From RPQJ01 sp963732375 (GTDB taxonomy: Bacteria; Pseudomonadota; Gammaproteobacteria; Steroidobacterales; Steroidobacteraceae): a stretch of 64,000 bases of DNA. The position numbers and the translations under genes are program-made. The stretch lies in assembly GCA_963732375.1 (NCBI GenBank), contig CAVSZE010000002.1, positions 475,867 through 539,866 on the forward strand, given 5' to 3'. Shown here piece after piece: positions 1 to 7,533 of the stretch. A model generated the notes under the pieces. The model saw only the letters and a list, made by a program, of their open reading frames with translations, did no database searches and was not told the DNA's origin. Each line of letters starts with the position of its first letter. Position 1 is the first letter of the stretch.

Positions 1-1
1 T

Positions 2-478
2 TACCTGACAACGGTCATGTCGAAGCAGAAGGGGGGCGCGGGCAGTGTCACGCTGTTGCGGCCCGACGGCACCGCATTTCCGGGCTCTCCGTTCAAGGGT
101 GGTGGCCTGCCCGGTCCGTGGGCTGTGGTTGTGGACGGCAACGACAATGTTTGGATCTCCAACTTCGCGATGCCGGCGAGCCCGATCGTCCAGCTGTGCG
201 GCGCGCGCACGGAGAACTGCCCGCCCGGCTTCAAGACCGGCGATCAGATCTCGCCGCCCAACGGCTATGTCGGCGGCGGCCTGCAGATGCTGACCGACAT
301 TGCAGTCGACCCGGCCGGCAACGTCTGGGCGATGAACAACTGGCAGGACATAGAGAGCTGCATCGGTACGCCTCCCGAGGCCATTTCGACGCGTTGCGGC
401 GGCCAGGGCGTGGTGATCTTCTTCGGCATGGCCAAGCCGGTGCGCGCGCCGCAGATCGGGCCCGCGCGACGGTATTAG
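2..478 (+). CDS. C-terminal end of a secreted NHL/beta-propeller-like protein (5' partial)
   Basis: The frame is open from base 2, so the gene enters from outside the window; the Met codon at 17 need not be its start. About 158 residues are visible. They carry propeller-type blades with phrases such as VVVDGNDNVWISNF and IAVDPAGNVWAMNN, the pattern seen in NHL-repeat and Vgb-lyase-like proteins, in which a V-D-x-x-G-N-V-W loop recurs in each blade. Several cysteines (LCGARTENC, ESC, TRCGG) suggest an extracytoplasmic protein. It ends 47 bp before a putative outer-membrane protein gene in the same direction and may share its transcript. A substrate cannot be inferred. Confidence 0.6.
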   Translation, partial: YLTTVMSKQKGGAGSVTLLRPDGTAFPGSPFKGGGLPGPWAVVVDGNDNVWISNFAMPASPIVQLCGARTENCPPGFKTGDQISPPNGYVGGGLQMLTDIAVDPAGNVWAMNNWQDIESCIGTPPEAISTRCGGQGVVIFFGMAKPVRAPQIGPARRY

Positions 479-525
479 CGTCGAGCAATTTCTCGAAACC
501 AACGAATGTCTGAAGAGGCCAACGC

Positions 526-1347
526 ATGAAGACCCGACTCGAATCAAGGTGGCTGGCTGCAGTCGTCCTCGCCGCAGCTATGGTGGCGGCCGCACCGGCG
601 AACGCCGAGATGAGTGCCACGGAACTCGCCAAGCTGGCGCAGAACCCGGTCGGCAACCTGATCAGCGTTCCGTTCCAGAACAACACCAATTTCAACTACG
701 GCCCGCTCGAGAACACCCAGAACATCCTGAACATCCAGCCGGTTTACCCGATCCACGTGAGCGATGAGTGGAACATCATCACGCGCACGATCTTTCCGCT
801 GCTCTGGCAGCCGGAACTGTACCCGGGCCAGGGCTCGACGTTCGGACTGAGCGACACGCAGTTCTCGGCATTCCTCTCGCCGGCGCAGCCCAAGGGCCTC
901 ATCTGGGGCGTCGGCGGCATCGCGCAGCTGCCGACCAACACGAGTGAGGTGCTCGGTAACGACCGCTGGGCCCTCGGCCCGACCGTGGTGGTGCTGAAGA
1001 TCGAGCACGGCAGCCCATGGGTGTACGGGGTGCTGGCCAACAACATCTGGTCGGTGAGCGGATCGAACTCCTCGCCGCCGATCAACCAGATGCTGGTGCA
1101 GCCGTTCCTGAACTACAACTTCAAGGGCGGGGCATACCTCACCAGTGCGCCGATCATCACCGCGAACTGGCAGGCGGACAGCGGCGACACCTGGACCGTG
1201 CCGATCGGCGGCGGCGTCGGCAAGATCTTCCACCTGGGCAAGCTGCCGGTGAACAGCCAGATCAGCGCCTATTACAACGTCGAGACGCCGACCTACGGCC
1301 CGGACTGGCAGCTGCGCGTGCAGGTGCAGTTGATGTTTCCGGAGTGA
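526..1347 (+). CDS. Putative outer-membrane transporter-like protein (MetA-pathway/'neuromedin U' type)
   Basis: A 273-residue protein with a typical signal peptide (MKTRLES, a hydrophobic Ala/Val core, then ANA-E near residue 27), so it is exported. The rest is rich in short alternating aromatic/polar strands and Gly turns, and ends in an outer-membrane-like strand (LRVQVQLMFPE). This is the look of beta-barrel 'transporter' proteins often annotated as neuromedin U or phenol-degradation MetA family. It lies upstream of two lipoproteins and an arylsulfatase in the same orientation, so it may help move substrate or product across the outer membrane; that role is inference. The start is supported by the signal peptide; a weak GAGG lies upstream. 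Confidence 0.6.
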   Translation: MKTRLESRWLAAVVLAAAMVAAAPANAEMSATELAKLAQNPVGNLISVPFQNNTNFNYGPLENTQNILNIQPVYPIHVSDEWNIITRTIFPLLWQPELYPGQGSTFGLSDTQFSAFLSPAQPKGLIWGVGGIAQLPTNTSEVLGNDRWALGPTVVVLKIEHGSPWVYGVLANNIWSVSGSNSSPPINQMLVQPFLNYNFKGGAYLTSAPIITANWQADSGDTWTVPIGGGVGKIFHLGKLPVNSQISAYYNVETPTYGPDWQLRVQVQLMFPE

Positions 1348-1384
1348 CGGCTCACAGCGATTTCGACAACAAACGGGCAATTCT

Positions 1385-1990
1385 GTGAGAATCTTTATCA
1401 CGCAACGCCTCTTCGTACTTGCGGCCCTCGCGCTTCTCGCGGCTGCAATGGTCACGATGTCAGGCTGTGCCAGCACCGAAGGCGTCGAGCAGCAGCAGGT
1501 CGTCCAGGCGACCAACGGGTTCGCCGTCGTTAACACCTTAACTTATGACGCGACGGTGAAGGCGATCGACGACGCCAGGCGGAAGGTGACCGTCACGACC
1601 CCGGACGGCAGGTCAGCCACCTTCAAGGCGGCCAAGAACGTCGACCTGAGCACGTTTAAGGTCGGTGAGCAGATCGGATTCCAGGCAACCGAGGTCATGG
1701 CACTCGTCGTCCGCAAGGATGGCCGACCTCCCGGTGACGCCGCCGCCATCGAACTCGCCGCAGCGACCAACGGCAAGACGACAGGCGTGTTCGAAGGCGA
1801 GGCGGTTGAAATCTCGGCGAAGGTCATCGCGCTGGACCCGGCCACGCGGCATGTGACCTTCCAGCTCGCCGATGGGACGACCAAGACCATGAAGGCGCAC
1901 AAGAAAGTCGATCTCTCCGGTCTCGCGGTCGGCGACAGCGTGATCGTGGAGTACGCCGAATCCCTCATCATCGCTACATCGAACGGGTAA
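1385..1990 (+). CDS. Lipoprotein with two internal repeats
   Basis: A 201-residue protein starting at GTG. A hydrophobic leader ends in the lipobox M-S-G-C with Cys28, so it should be lipidated. The mature part has two related modules of about 60 residues (about 53-112 and 139-200). Each runs from an exposed strand through K-x-V-D-L-S-x-x-x-V-G-(D/E) to a hydrophobic strand (compare KNVDLSTFKVGEQIGF with KKVDLSGLAVGDSVIV), which indicates an ancient internal duplication. The modules look like small beta-rich OB-like folds. No catalytic motif is visible. The gene is separated by only 5 bp from the next small lipoprotein, so the two are probably co-transcribed. I do not recognise a named family. 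Confidence 0.7.
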   Translation: MRIFITQRLFVLAALALLAAAMVTMSGCASTEGVEQQQVVQATNGFAVVNTLTYDATVKAIDDARRKVTVTTPDGRSATFKAAKNVDLSTFKVGEQIGFQATEVMALVVRKDGRPPGDAAAIELAAATNGKTTGVFEGEAVEISAKVIALDPATRHVTFQLADGTTKTMKAHKKVDLSGLAVGDSVIVEYAESLIIATSNG

Positions 1991-1995
1991 CCAAC

Positions 1996-2310
1996 ATGAA
2001 GAGTCAAATCGTCACTGCAACGATCTGCCTTATCGGGCTCGCTGGCTGCCAGTCTACGGACCAGCAGCTCGATGCCCAGCAGCAGCAGGCCGTGGATACC
2101 GCCCTGCAGCGCGTACGCTTCGACATGAACTGCCCAAGCGCCACCGGGCAGATGCTGTCGCGGCAGATGGTCCAGCCCGTCGCGATCCGCTTCGGCGTCG
2201 AACGGGTCGAGTACACGGTGGGCGTGGAGGGCTGCGGCCAGCGACAGACGATCGTCGTCGTCTGCCCGCAGGATGGTACCGGCTGCTTCGCCGGCGGACC
2301 GAGACAGTAA
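1996..2310 (+). CDS. Small cysteine-containing lipoprotein
   Basis: A 104-residue product with a short signal and the lipobox L-A-G-C (Cys18), then a Gln-rich linker (QQLDAQQQQ) and a compact domain with four further cysteines (MNCPS, EGCGQ, VVCPQ, TGCFA) that could form two disulfides in the periplasm. It begins 5 bp after the duplicated lipoprotein, with ACC-AAC-ATG as the context, and probably depends on translation of its neighbour. Function is unknown. The Gln run and lipobox make it likely to be a real envelope protein rather than a chance ORF. Confidence 0.65.
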   Translation: MKSQIVTATICLIGLAGCQSTDQQLDAQQQQAVDTALQRVRFDMNCPSATGQMLSRQMVQPVAIRFGVERVEYTVGVEGCGQRQTIVVVCPQDGTGCFAGGPRQ

Positions 2311-2517
2311 AGATCGAACGCCGCCCGCTTGTTCCGGCACCACCGAACGTGCTAAATGCGGTGCGACCCGGTCTCGGCGTCATGGCGCCAGGGCCGAGTC
2401 GTCCAACAATGTTCGCGAACGTCTGGTCTACTGGACCGCGTCCGGACCGGCCTCAAGCAGACCGCGCTTGTGGCCGCATAATTCCAATCAAAATTCGTAT
2501 TACTCAGGGGACCCTAA

Positions 2518-4155
2518 ATGAAATTGAAACACGCATTGACAGGACTGATGGCCGGCGGGGCCATCGTGCTGGGTGCGGCAACGCCCGCACTCGCGCAAAC
2601 CGCAACCAAGCAGCCGAACATCGTCGTGATCATGGGCGACGACATAGGCATGTGGAACATCGGGGCGTATCACCGCGGCATGATGGCCGGCCGGACACCG
2701 AACATCGACAAGATTGCCAAGGAAGGCATGCTGTTCACTGACTACTATGCCGAAGCAAGCTGCACGGCGGGTCGGGCGAATTTCATCACCGGCGAGCTGC
2801 CGATCCGCACTGGCTTGACCACGGTCGGCCAGGCCGGCGCGTCGGTTGGCCTCCCGGCGGAAGCGGTGACGATTGCCACGGTGCTGAAGTCGATGGGCTA
2901 CGCCACCGGCCAGTTTGGCAAGAATCACCTTGGTGACAAGAATGAGTATCTGCCGACCGTCCACGGCTTCGATGAGTACTTCGGCTACCTGTATCACCTC
3001 GATGCCATGGAAGACCCGGCGCATCCCAATTATCCGCAGAACCTCCTGAATGTCGTCGGTCCGCGCAACATGGTGCACAGCTGGGCCACCAACACGGATG
3101 ACCCGACCGTCATGCCGCGTTGGGGCAAGATCGGCAAGCAGAAGATCGAGGATGCCGGCACGCTCTATCCTAAGCGCATGGAAACGGTGGACGACGAGAT
3201 TCGCGATTTCGCACTCCAGTTCATTGAGAAAGCCAAGAGAGACGGCAAGCCGTTCTTCGTCTGGCTGAACCCGACGCGCATGCACATCGTCACGCATCTT
3301 TCGCCGAAATATGAGGCGTTGCGCAACGCAGAGAACGGCTGGTCGGAGGAAGAAGCCGGCATGGCCCAGTTCGACGACGACATCGGCCTGGTAATGAAGA
3401 AGCTGAAGGACCTGGGCGTGGACGACAACACGATCGTCGTCGTCACCACCGACAATGGTACCGAGGTCTTTACCTGGCCCGATGGCGGCCAGACGCCGTT
3501 TGCACAATCAAAAGGAACGGTTCTCGAGGGCGGCTTCCGGGTGCCTGCGATCCTGCGCTGGCCGGGGCACGTGCCGGCGGACTCGGTGCAGAACGGAATC
3601 TTCTCCGGTATGGACTGGTTGCCGACGTTCGCGGCGGCCGCCGGCAATTCAAACATCACCGAAGAGCTGCTGAAGGGCAAGACGATCGGCGACCGGACCT
3701 ATAAGAACCACCTGGATGGCTACAACCAGATGGCGGCCATTACCGGCAAGGGTCCGTCAGCGCGGCACGAGATCTTCTACCTCGGCGAAAGCACGGTTGG
3801 CGCGGTGCGCATCGACGACTACAAGTTCCGCTTCATCGACCAGCCCCAGGGCTGGCTCGGCGAGAAGACGCATCCCGACGTGCCGTACATCACCAACCTG
3901 CGGCTCGATCCGTTTGAACGCACCGGCTGGCCCAACAACGGCACGAAAGATGGCGCGCAGCAGTATTTCGACTGGTTCAAGTATGAATTCTGGCGCTTCG
4001 TGTTCGTGCAGCAGTTGATGGGCAAGGAAATCCAGACCTTCCTCGATTACCCGCCGATGCAGCGGGGCGCGAGCTTCAACCTCGACGCCATCAAGGCGGA
4101 GATGGGAAAGAAGATGGCCGAAGCCGAAGCAGCGAGCAAAGGCCCGAGCCAGTAG
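2518..4155 (+). CDS. Periplasmic arylsulfatase (formylglycine-dependent)
   Basis: A 545-residue sulfatase with a signal peptide (cleavage near ALA-QTA). It hydrolyses sulfate esters with a formylglycine nucleophile. The motif C-T-A-G-R with Cys82 fits C/S-x-A/P-x-R, the signal converted by the formylglycine-generating enzyme. Metal ligands are visible in MGDDIG near residues 39-44 and in the later DNGTE; QPNIVVIMGDD and GFRVPAILRWPG are typical of the arylsulfatase A clade. The GGGGA sequence upstream gives the ribosome site with 6-bp spacing. The Cys-type motif needs a dedicated maturase, which is not in this window. A strong terminator follows. Sulfate scavenging from sulfated organics is the likely role; the exact substrate is open. 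Confidence 0.92.
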   Translation: MKLKHALTGLMAGGAIVLGAATPALAQTATKQPNIVVIMGDDIGMWNIGAYHRGMMAGRTPNIDKIAKEGMLFTDYYAEASCTAGRANFITGELPIRTGLTTVGQAGASVGLPAEAVTIATVLKSMGYATGQFGKNHLGDKNEYLPTVHGFDEYFGYLYHLDAMEDPAHPNYPQNLLNVVGPRNMVHSWATNTDDPTVMPRWGKIGKQKIEDAGTLYPKRMETVDDEIRDFALQFIEKAKRDGKPFFVWLNPTRMHIVTHLSPKYEALRNAENGWSEEEAGMAQFDDDIGLVMKKLKDLGVDDNTIVVVTTDNGTEVFTWPDGGQTPFAQSKGTVLEGGFRVPAILRWPGHVPADSVQNGIFSGMDWLPTFAAAAGNSNITEELLKGKTIGDRTYKNHLDGYNQMAAITGKGPSARHEIFYLGESTVGAVRIDDYKFRFIDQPQGWLGEKTHPDVPYITNLRLDPFERTGWPNNGTKDGAQQYFDWFKYEFWRFVFVQQLMGKEIQTFLDYPPMQRGASFNLDAIKAEMGKKMAEAEAASKGPSQ

Positions 4156-4174
4156 TATCATTGACCCCTGAAGG

Positions 4175-4208
4175 CGGGCGGCTCCGGGTGGGCCGCCCGT
4201 TTTCTTTT
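4175..4208 (+). terminator. Rho-independent terminator after the arylsulfatase gene
   Basis: A perfect 8-bp stem, CGGGCGGC (4175-4182) with GCCGCCCG (4192-4199), closes a 9-nt loop and is followed directly by TTTTCTTTT. It lies 20 bp past the arylsulfatase stop codon, in the right place to end that transcript before the toxin-antitoxin promoter downstream. Confidence 0.88.
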
Positions 4209-4339
4209 GACCCACGCGCGCATCTTCGATGGCCGCTGTCGAGTTCTGGAACGACTGCTTGGTAGGACCCTGAGCGGCAGGTCGGGGTCGTTTCTCCCCG
4301 TACACCGTCCGCTTTCAGCGCCCCCAGCGGCGCCCCTCC

Positions 4340-4388
4340 TTGCCCCGCCATCCGGCACGCGGTATATTCGTATGTGCCAATTGGCACA
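4340..4388 (+). promoter_or_regulatory. Promoter and 16-bp palindromic operator of the RES-Xre pair
   Basis: A -35 element TTGCCC (4340-4345) and a -10 element TATATT (4363-4368) are separated by exactly 17 bp. A perfect 16-bp palindrome, TGTGCCAATTGGCACA (4373-4388), begins 5 bp past the -10 box, covers the predicted transcription start and ends 6 bp before the ATG of the antitoxin gene. Xre-type antitoxins of RES-Xre pairs are known to bind their own promoter and repress it, so this is the obvious operator. The sequence elements are seen directly; the binding is inferred. Confidence 0.75.
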
Positions 4389-4394
4389 CCGACA

Positions 4395-4808
4395 ATGAAC
4401 ACCACCCTCACCCGCCCCACCCCGCAAGCCCGACCCGTCACCGCCTTCGACCGTAACCGCGTCGATTCGGTAGCGCTCAAGGCGTTCTTCAATCTGGCAG
4501 CCGAATGGGGACTCACCCCGGCCGACCAGCTCACTCTGCTCGGCCAGCCCAGCCGCCGCACCTTCTACCGCTGGCGTGCCGGAGAAGTCGCAGGCCTTCC
4601 CGCCGACACGCTCGAGCGCATCAGCGTCCTGCTCGGCATCTACAAGGCACTCGCCATCCTGCTGCCGATCAAAGAGCGGGCGAACGCCTGGGTGAAGCGC
4701 GACAACATCGCCTTCGGCGGCCGCTCGGCGCTGGACGTCATGCGACAGGGTCGCGTCGACGACCTCTACCAGGTGCGCCGTCACCTGGACGCCTGGCGTG
4801 GCGGTTAA
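4395..4808 (+). CDS. Xre/MbcA/ParS-type antitoxin of a RES toxin
   Basis: A 137-residue protein with an N-terminal Xre-like helix-turn-helix region and a C-terminal MbcA/ParS/Xre toxin-binding domain. Diagnostic parts are the helix LSRRTFYRW-like segment (SRRTFYRWRAGEV), then LPADTLERISVLLGIYKAL and the ending with NIAFGGRSALDVM, close to the P-x-x-x-F-x-G-x-x-P-L-D-L/M pattern of the family. I chose the ATG at 4395; an in-frame GTG at 4374 lies inside the operator palindrome and upstream of the predicted transcription start. It overlaps the toxin gene by 11 bp, so the two are translationally coupled. It should bind and block the RES enzyme and repress the operon. Confidence 0.88.
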   Translation: MNTTLTRPTPQARPVTAFDRNRVDSVALKAFFNLAAEWGLTPADQLTLLGQPSRRTFYRWRAGEVAGLPADTLERISVLLGIYKALAILLPIKERANAWVKRDNIAFGGRSALDVMRQGRVDDLYQVRRHLDAWRGG

Positions 4809-5493
4809 GACCCGCGTCCGCCGCGACCTCACGGGCCGGCGCCAGTACCGCATCATTCCTTCTCGCTTCCCGCCGATCGAGATCTTCGAAACGCTCGTGG
4901 ACGCCGACGATTTGGCAATCCTCTACGCGATCGAGGGCCTGACCAACGATCGGCTGCGCGCCGCAGCCGGCGACCTCTACCGCGTGCCGAAGGAAGACTG
5001 GGTCACCGGCCCCGGGGCCACGGTGGTGATGGCGGCCTTTACGCACCTCGGTCGCCCGGCGCGATTCAGCGACGGAACGCACGGCGCCTACTACGCCGCG
5101 CTCGACGAAGACACGGCCGTCGCCGAGACGGTCTTCCACACCGCACGCTTCCTGCGCGAGACTGCGGAACCCCCGATCGAGGTCGAGCGCCGCTGCTACG
5201 TCGGCAAAGCACTGCAGCCGCTGGACGACCTCCGCGGTCGCGCCTGGACCACGATGCGGGATCCCGACATCAGCACCTATCCTGCCTGCCAGGCATTCGC
5301 CGCCGAACGCCGCGCCGCGGGCTCCTGGGGATTGAACTACCTGAGTGCCCGACGCGATGGCGGCGAGTGCATCGCCGCCTTCCGCACGCGCACCGTCTCA
5401 CTTCCCGTCCAGGGCAAACACTTCCGCTACCGCTGGGACGGCACCCGCATCGACCGGGTCATCACGGTGAGTGAGGTTCGCGAACTCAACTGA
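4798..5493 (+). CDS. RES-domain toxin (NAD+ phosphorylase family)
   Basis: A 231-residue protein with a RES domain. Known RES toxins break down NAD+ and cause growth arrest. The residues that name the family are visible: Arg in QYRIIPSRFPP, Glu in TAVAETVFH and Ser in NYLSARRDGG. The typical landmarks RFSDGTHGAYYAALD and the final FRYRWDGTRIDRVITV strand are also present. The start is GTG at 4798, inside the last codons of the antitoxin gene, which is the usual antitoxin-first overlap for this system. Length and motif order are complete, so the toxin is probably active and held in check by its neighbour. Confidence 0.88.
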   Translation: MAVKTRVRRDLTGRRQYRIIPSRFPPIEIFETLVDADDLAILYAIEGLTNDRLRAAAGDLYRVPKEDWVTGPGATVVMAAFTHLGRPARFSDGTHGAYYAALDEDTAVAETVFHTARFLRETAEPPIEVERRCYVGKALQPLDDLRGRAWTTMRDPDISTYPACQAFAAERRAAGSWGLNYLSARRDGGECIAAFRTRTVSLPVQGKHFRYRWDGTRIDRVITVSEVRELN

Positions 5494-5792
5494 CATTCGC
5501 CAGCGGACGACACAGCGCCCACGCGCGGCTCCGAGGCAGTGAACTGATTTTGTCACATGATCCATCGCGCGCCGGCGCTGGCGAACACTTCGACGGTATG
5601 TCCTGGAAGGCGAAAGTTAAGTGAGAGTCGCGCGGCCAGAAGAATTTTCCCGCAAAGGACAAGAGCCGCCGTCGGCTATAGCATGCTTGTCAGCGTCAGG
5701 ACACTGGCGCGAGCAGGCGTCAGCCTGCGTCTGCCATAGTCCGGAACGTGCTTCTCTCGAGGCAGCCGGGCGTCCCCCCGAGGAGCCGAAAG
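5494..5792 (+). other. Intergenic stretch between the RES toxin and hydrolase genes
   Basis: About 300 bp with weak coding character in all frames. I see no convincing stem-loop terminator for the toxin operon and no clear promoter pair. The last part carries the hydrolase ribosome-binding site (AGGAG at 5781-5785). Confidence 0.4.
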
Positions 5793-6674
5793 ATGGATCG
5801 TCAGGACGTTGCATTTGATTCTCAGGGCCAGCGTTGCGCCGCCTGGTTCTATCCGTCGAGTGTCCAGGGTCGGCGTCCATGTGTCGTGCTGGCCCACGGA
5901 CTGGCCGCGATCAAGGAAATGCGCCTCGACGCCTTCGCCGAGCAGTTTGTCCAGGCGGGGTACCATGCTCTGGTCTTCGACTATCGGCACTTTGGCGATA
6001 GTGAGGGCGAGCCGCGCCAGTTGCTCGACATCAAGGAGCAGCACCAGGACTGGCATGCCGCCATTGCATATGCCCGGACGCGTCCGGAGGTTGATCCGAA
6101 GAAGGTCGTACTGTGGGGTACTTCGCTCAGCGGTGGCCACGTGGTCGCCGTCGCCGCCAAGGATCGTCAGGTTGCCGCCGTGATCTCCCAGGTGCCGCAC
6201 ATGCTGGGCCTGACTTCGGGCCTGGCCGGCGGCCCACTCGTCGGTATGCGCCTGACGTTCCACGGCCTGGTCGATCTACTCGGAAATCTGTTCAGGCGTT
6301 CCCCCCACTATGTTGATGCCGCTGGCGAGCCCGGTCGGCTGGCAGTCATGACCGCTCCTGGCGCATATGAAGGCTATTTACGACTGGTCCCCAGGGGCAA
6401 AGCGTTCGATCAGCGGCTTGCCGCGCGGTTCGTACTTGCGGCCATGCGCTACTCCCCAGGCAGACAACTGCGCCACCTGACGATGCCCGTGCTTCTGCAG
6501 GTCGCAATGAATGACCTGACCACTCCCGCATCCGGCGCGCTGAAGTCCAGCCGCGGCGCCAGGACCGTCACTGTCAAAACGCATGCGGCGGATCATTTCG
6601 ACGCCTATGTCGAACCGCTGTTCAGCACATTCATTGCCGAGCAACTGACCTTCCTGCATCGGCTGCTCCCCTGA
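5793..6674 (+). CDS. Alpha/beta-hydrolase fold enzyme
   Basis: A 293-residue hydrolase. The ATG at 5793 is preferred because AGGAG lies 7 bp upstream; an in-frame start at 5748 lacks such a site. The oxyanion region is HGLAAIKE, followed by YRHFGDSEGEPRQL, and the nucleophile elbow is G-T-S-L-S-G-G with Ser111. The probable acid is in VAMNDLTTPA and the probable His in HAADHFDAYVEPLF. No signal peptide is seen, so it is cytoplasmic. The overall pattern resembles dienelactone-hydrolase/lysophospholipase-like proteins; the substrate is unknown. It stands alone between two toxin-antitoxin loci. Confidence 0.82.
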   Translation: MDRQDVAFDSQGQRCAAWFYPSSVQGRRPCVVLAHGLAAIKEMRLDAFAEQFVQAGYHALVFDYRHFGDSEGEPRQLLDIKEQHQDWHAAIAYARTRPEVDPKKVVLWGTSLSGGHVVAVAAKDRQVAAVISQVPHMLGLTSGLAGGPLVGMRLTFHGLVDLLGNLFRRSPHYVDAAGEPGRLAVMTAPGAYEGYLRLVPRGKAFDQRLAARFVLAAMRYSPGRQLRHLTMPVLLQVAMNDLTTPASGALKSSRGARTVTVKTHAADHFDAYVEPLFSTFIAEQLTFLHRLLP

Positions 6675-6743
6675 TTCCCGGCCATCGAGCACGTCGCGAC
6701 CGAAGCAGCCAGAAAACGGTGAAAAGCGACCCGTTCCGGTCCT

Positions 6744-6998
6744 TTAGCTCGCGCGCTTCAATTCTTCGCGCAGTACCCGCCGAATCGTCTTCTCGAGCGG
6801 TTCGTCCACCCGTCGCATGTGTTCGCGCAGAGCCGCATTGATCAGGGACTGATAGTTGCCGCCGCCCGCCGACTCGACCTTTGACTTGAACCATTCAACG
6901 ATGTCGTCATCAAGACGAATCGTAATCCGTGTCTTGCCTGTCGGCACCGATACAGCTGGGCCGCGCTTCGCTTTGGAGAAATCGTATTCCTTGCGCAT
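6744..6998 (-). CDS. brnA: BrnA-type antitoxin (copy 1)
   Basis: An 84-residue ribbon-helix-helix protein. After a basic N-terminus (MRKEYDFSKAKRG) comes the strand TRITIRLDDDIVEWFK, then the helical part NYQSLINAALREHM. This is the BrnA pattern, in which the N-terminal strand binds operator DNA and the C-terminal region neutralises the BrnT RNase. Its start codon shares one base with the BrnT stop (TAATG arrangement), so the operon runs toxin first, as is usual for BrnTA. It should autoregulate together with BrnT. Confidence 0.88.
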   Translation of the reverse strand: MRKEYDFSKAKRGPAVSVPTGKTRITIRLDDDIVEWFKSKVESAGGGNYQSLINAALREHMRRVDEPLEKTIRRVLREELKRAS

Positions 6999-7267
6999 TA
7001 CTGGTTCTCGTATACCCGCCGTTCGTTACGGCTGGCTTTGCGTGAAGAGGTGATCCGCGTGCGACGTCCCCTGGGCGTAAAGACGGTCACCAGCACGCGG
7101 CCGATTGGGTCCGAGCCCAGGCTGACGAAGCGTTGTTCGCCGCTGGCGTCTGGATCAGCCATGGTCAGTGCACGAGGATCCTCGAGTGCCAAGGCAGCAT
7201 CCGCAAACGAGACCCGGTGCTTGCGCAGGTTGACCTTCGCCTTGGCCGGGTCCCACTCGTACTCCAT
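6998..7267 (-). CDS. brnT: BrnT-type ribonuclease toxin (copy 1)
   Basis: An 89-residue BrnT toxin, a RelE-fold ribonuclease that inhibits growth by cleaving RNA. The family opening is clear: EWDPAKAKVNLRKHRVSFADA, then the central strand RFVSLGSDPIGRVLVTVFTPRG and the basic end RITSSRKASRNERRVYE, where conserved Arg and Tyr/Glu residues contribute to catalysis. It is upstream of, and overlaps by one base, its antitoxin gene. Length is normal and no disruption is seen. The first base of the ATG is close to the predicted transcription start. Confidence 0.9.
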   Translation of the reverse strand: MEYEWDPAKAKVNLRKHRVSFADAALALEDPRALTMADPDASGEQRFVSLGSDPIGRVLVTVFTPRGRRTRITSSRKASRNERRVYENQ

Positions 7268-7301
7268 CAGACGAGTATGTACGAATGTACACAGCCGTCA
7301 A
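7267..7301 (-). promoter_or_regulatory. Probable promoter of brnTA copy 1 with tandem 8-bp repeats
   Basis: Read on the minus strand, TTGACG (complement of 7296-7301) and CATACT (complement of 7274-7279) form a -35/-10 pair with 16-bp spacing. The spacer holds a near-perfect tandem repeat, GTATGTAC/GAATGTAC on the plus strand (7275-7290), a good place for a repressor to bind. The predicted start of transcription falls at or next to the brnT ATG, so the mRNA may be leaderless. Repression by BrnA is inferred from the family. Confidence 0.5.
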
Positions 7302-7533
7302 GCGAACAAATTCGCGATGACCGTCCGGAAGTAGCCGTTTTGCGCCATTCGCCCACATCCGCTCTTGTTGATCTTACCCTTTCGCGATCGTCCGCCCGGA
7401 ATCCCCGCCCGGACAGCAGACCGTCAACAGTGAAAAAAACCCAATGCAGTATTGCGGCCTCGAGGGCATTGACCGCGGCGGAGCGTCGGCGATACTTCGA
7501 CCCCTGCACCGAACCACGTCGCGAGCACCGCTC

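Noticed and set aside
544..1536. A 330-codon minus-strand frame over the barrel-like gene
   Set aside because: No domain, biased Arg/Val/Leu composition and complete overlap with a gene that has a signal peptide.
4374..4394. GTG at 4374 as the start of the Xre antitoxin
   Set aside because: It lies inside the operator palindrome and upstream of or at the predicted transcription start; ATG 4395 fits better.
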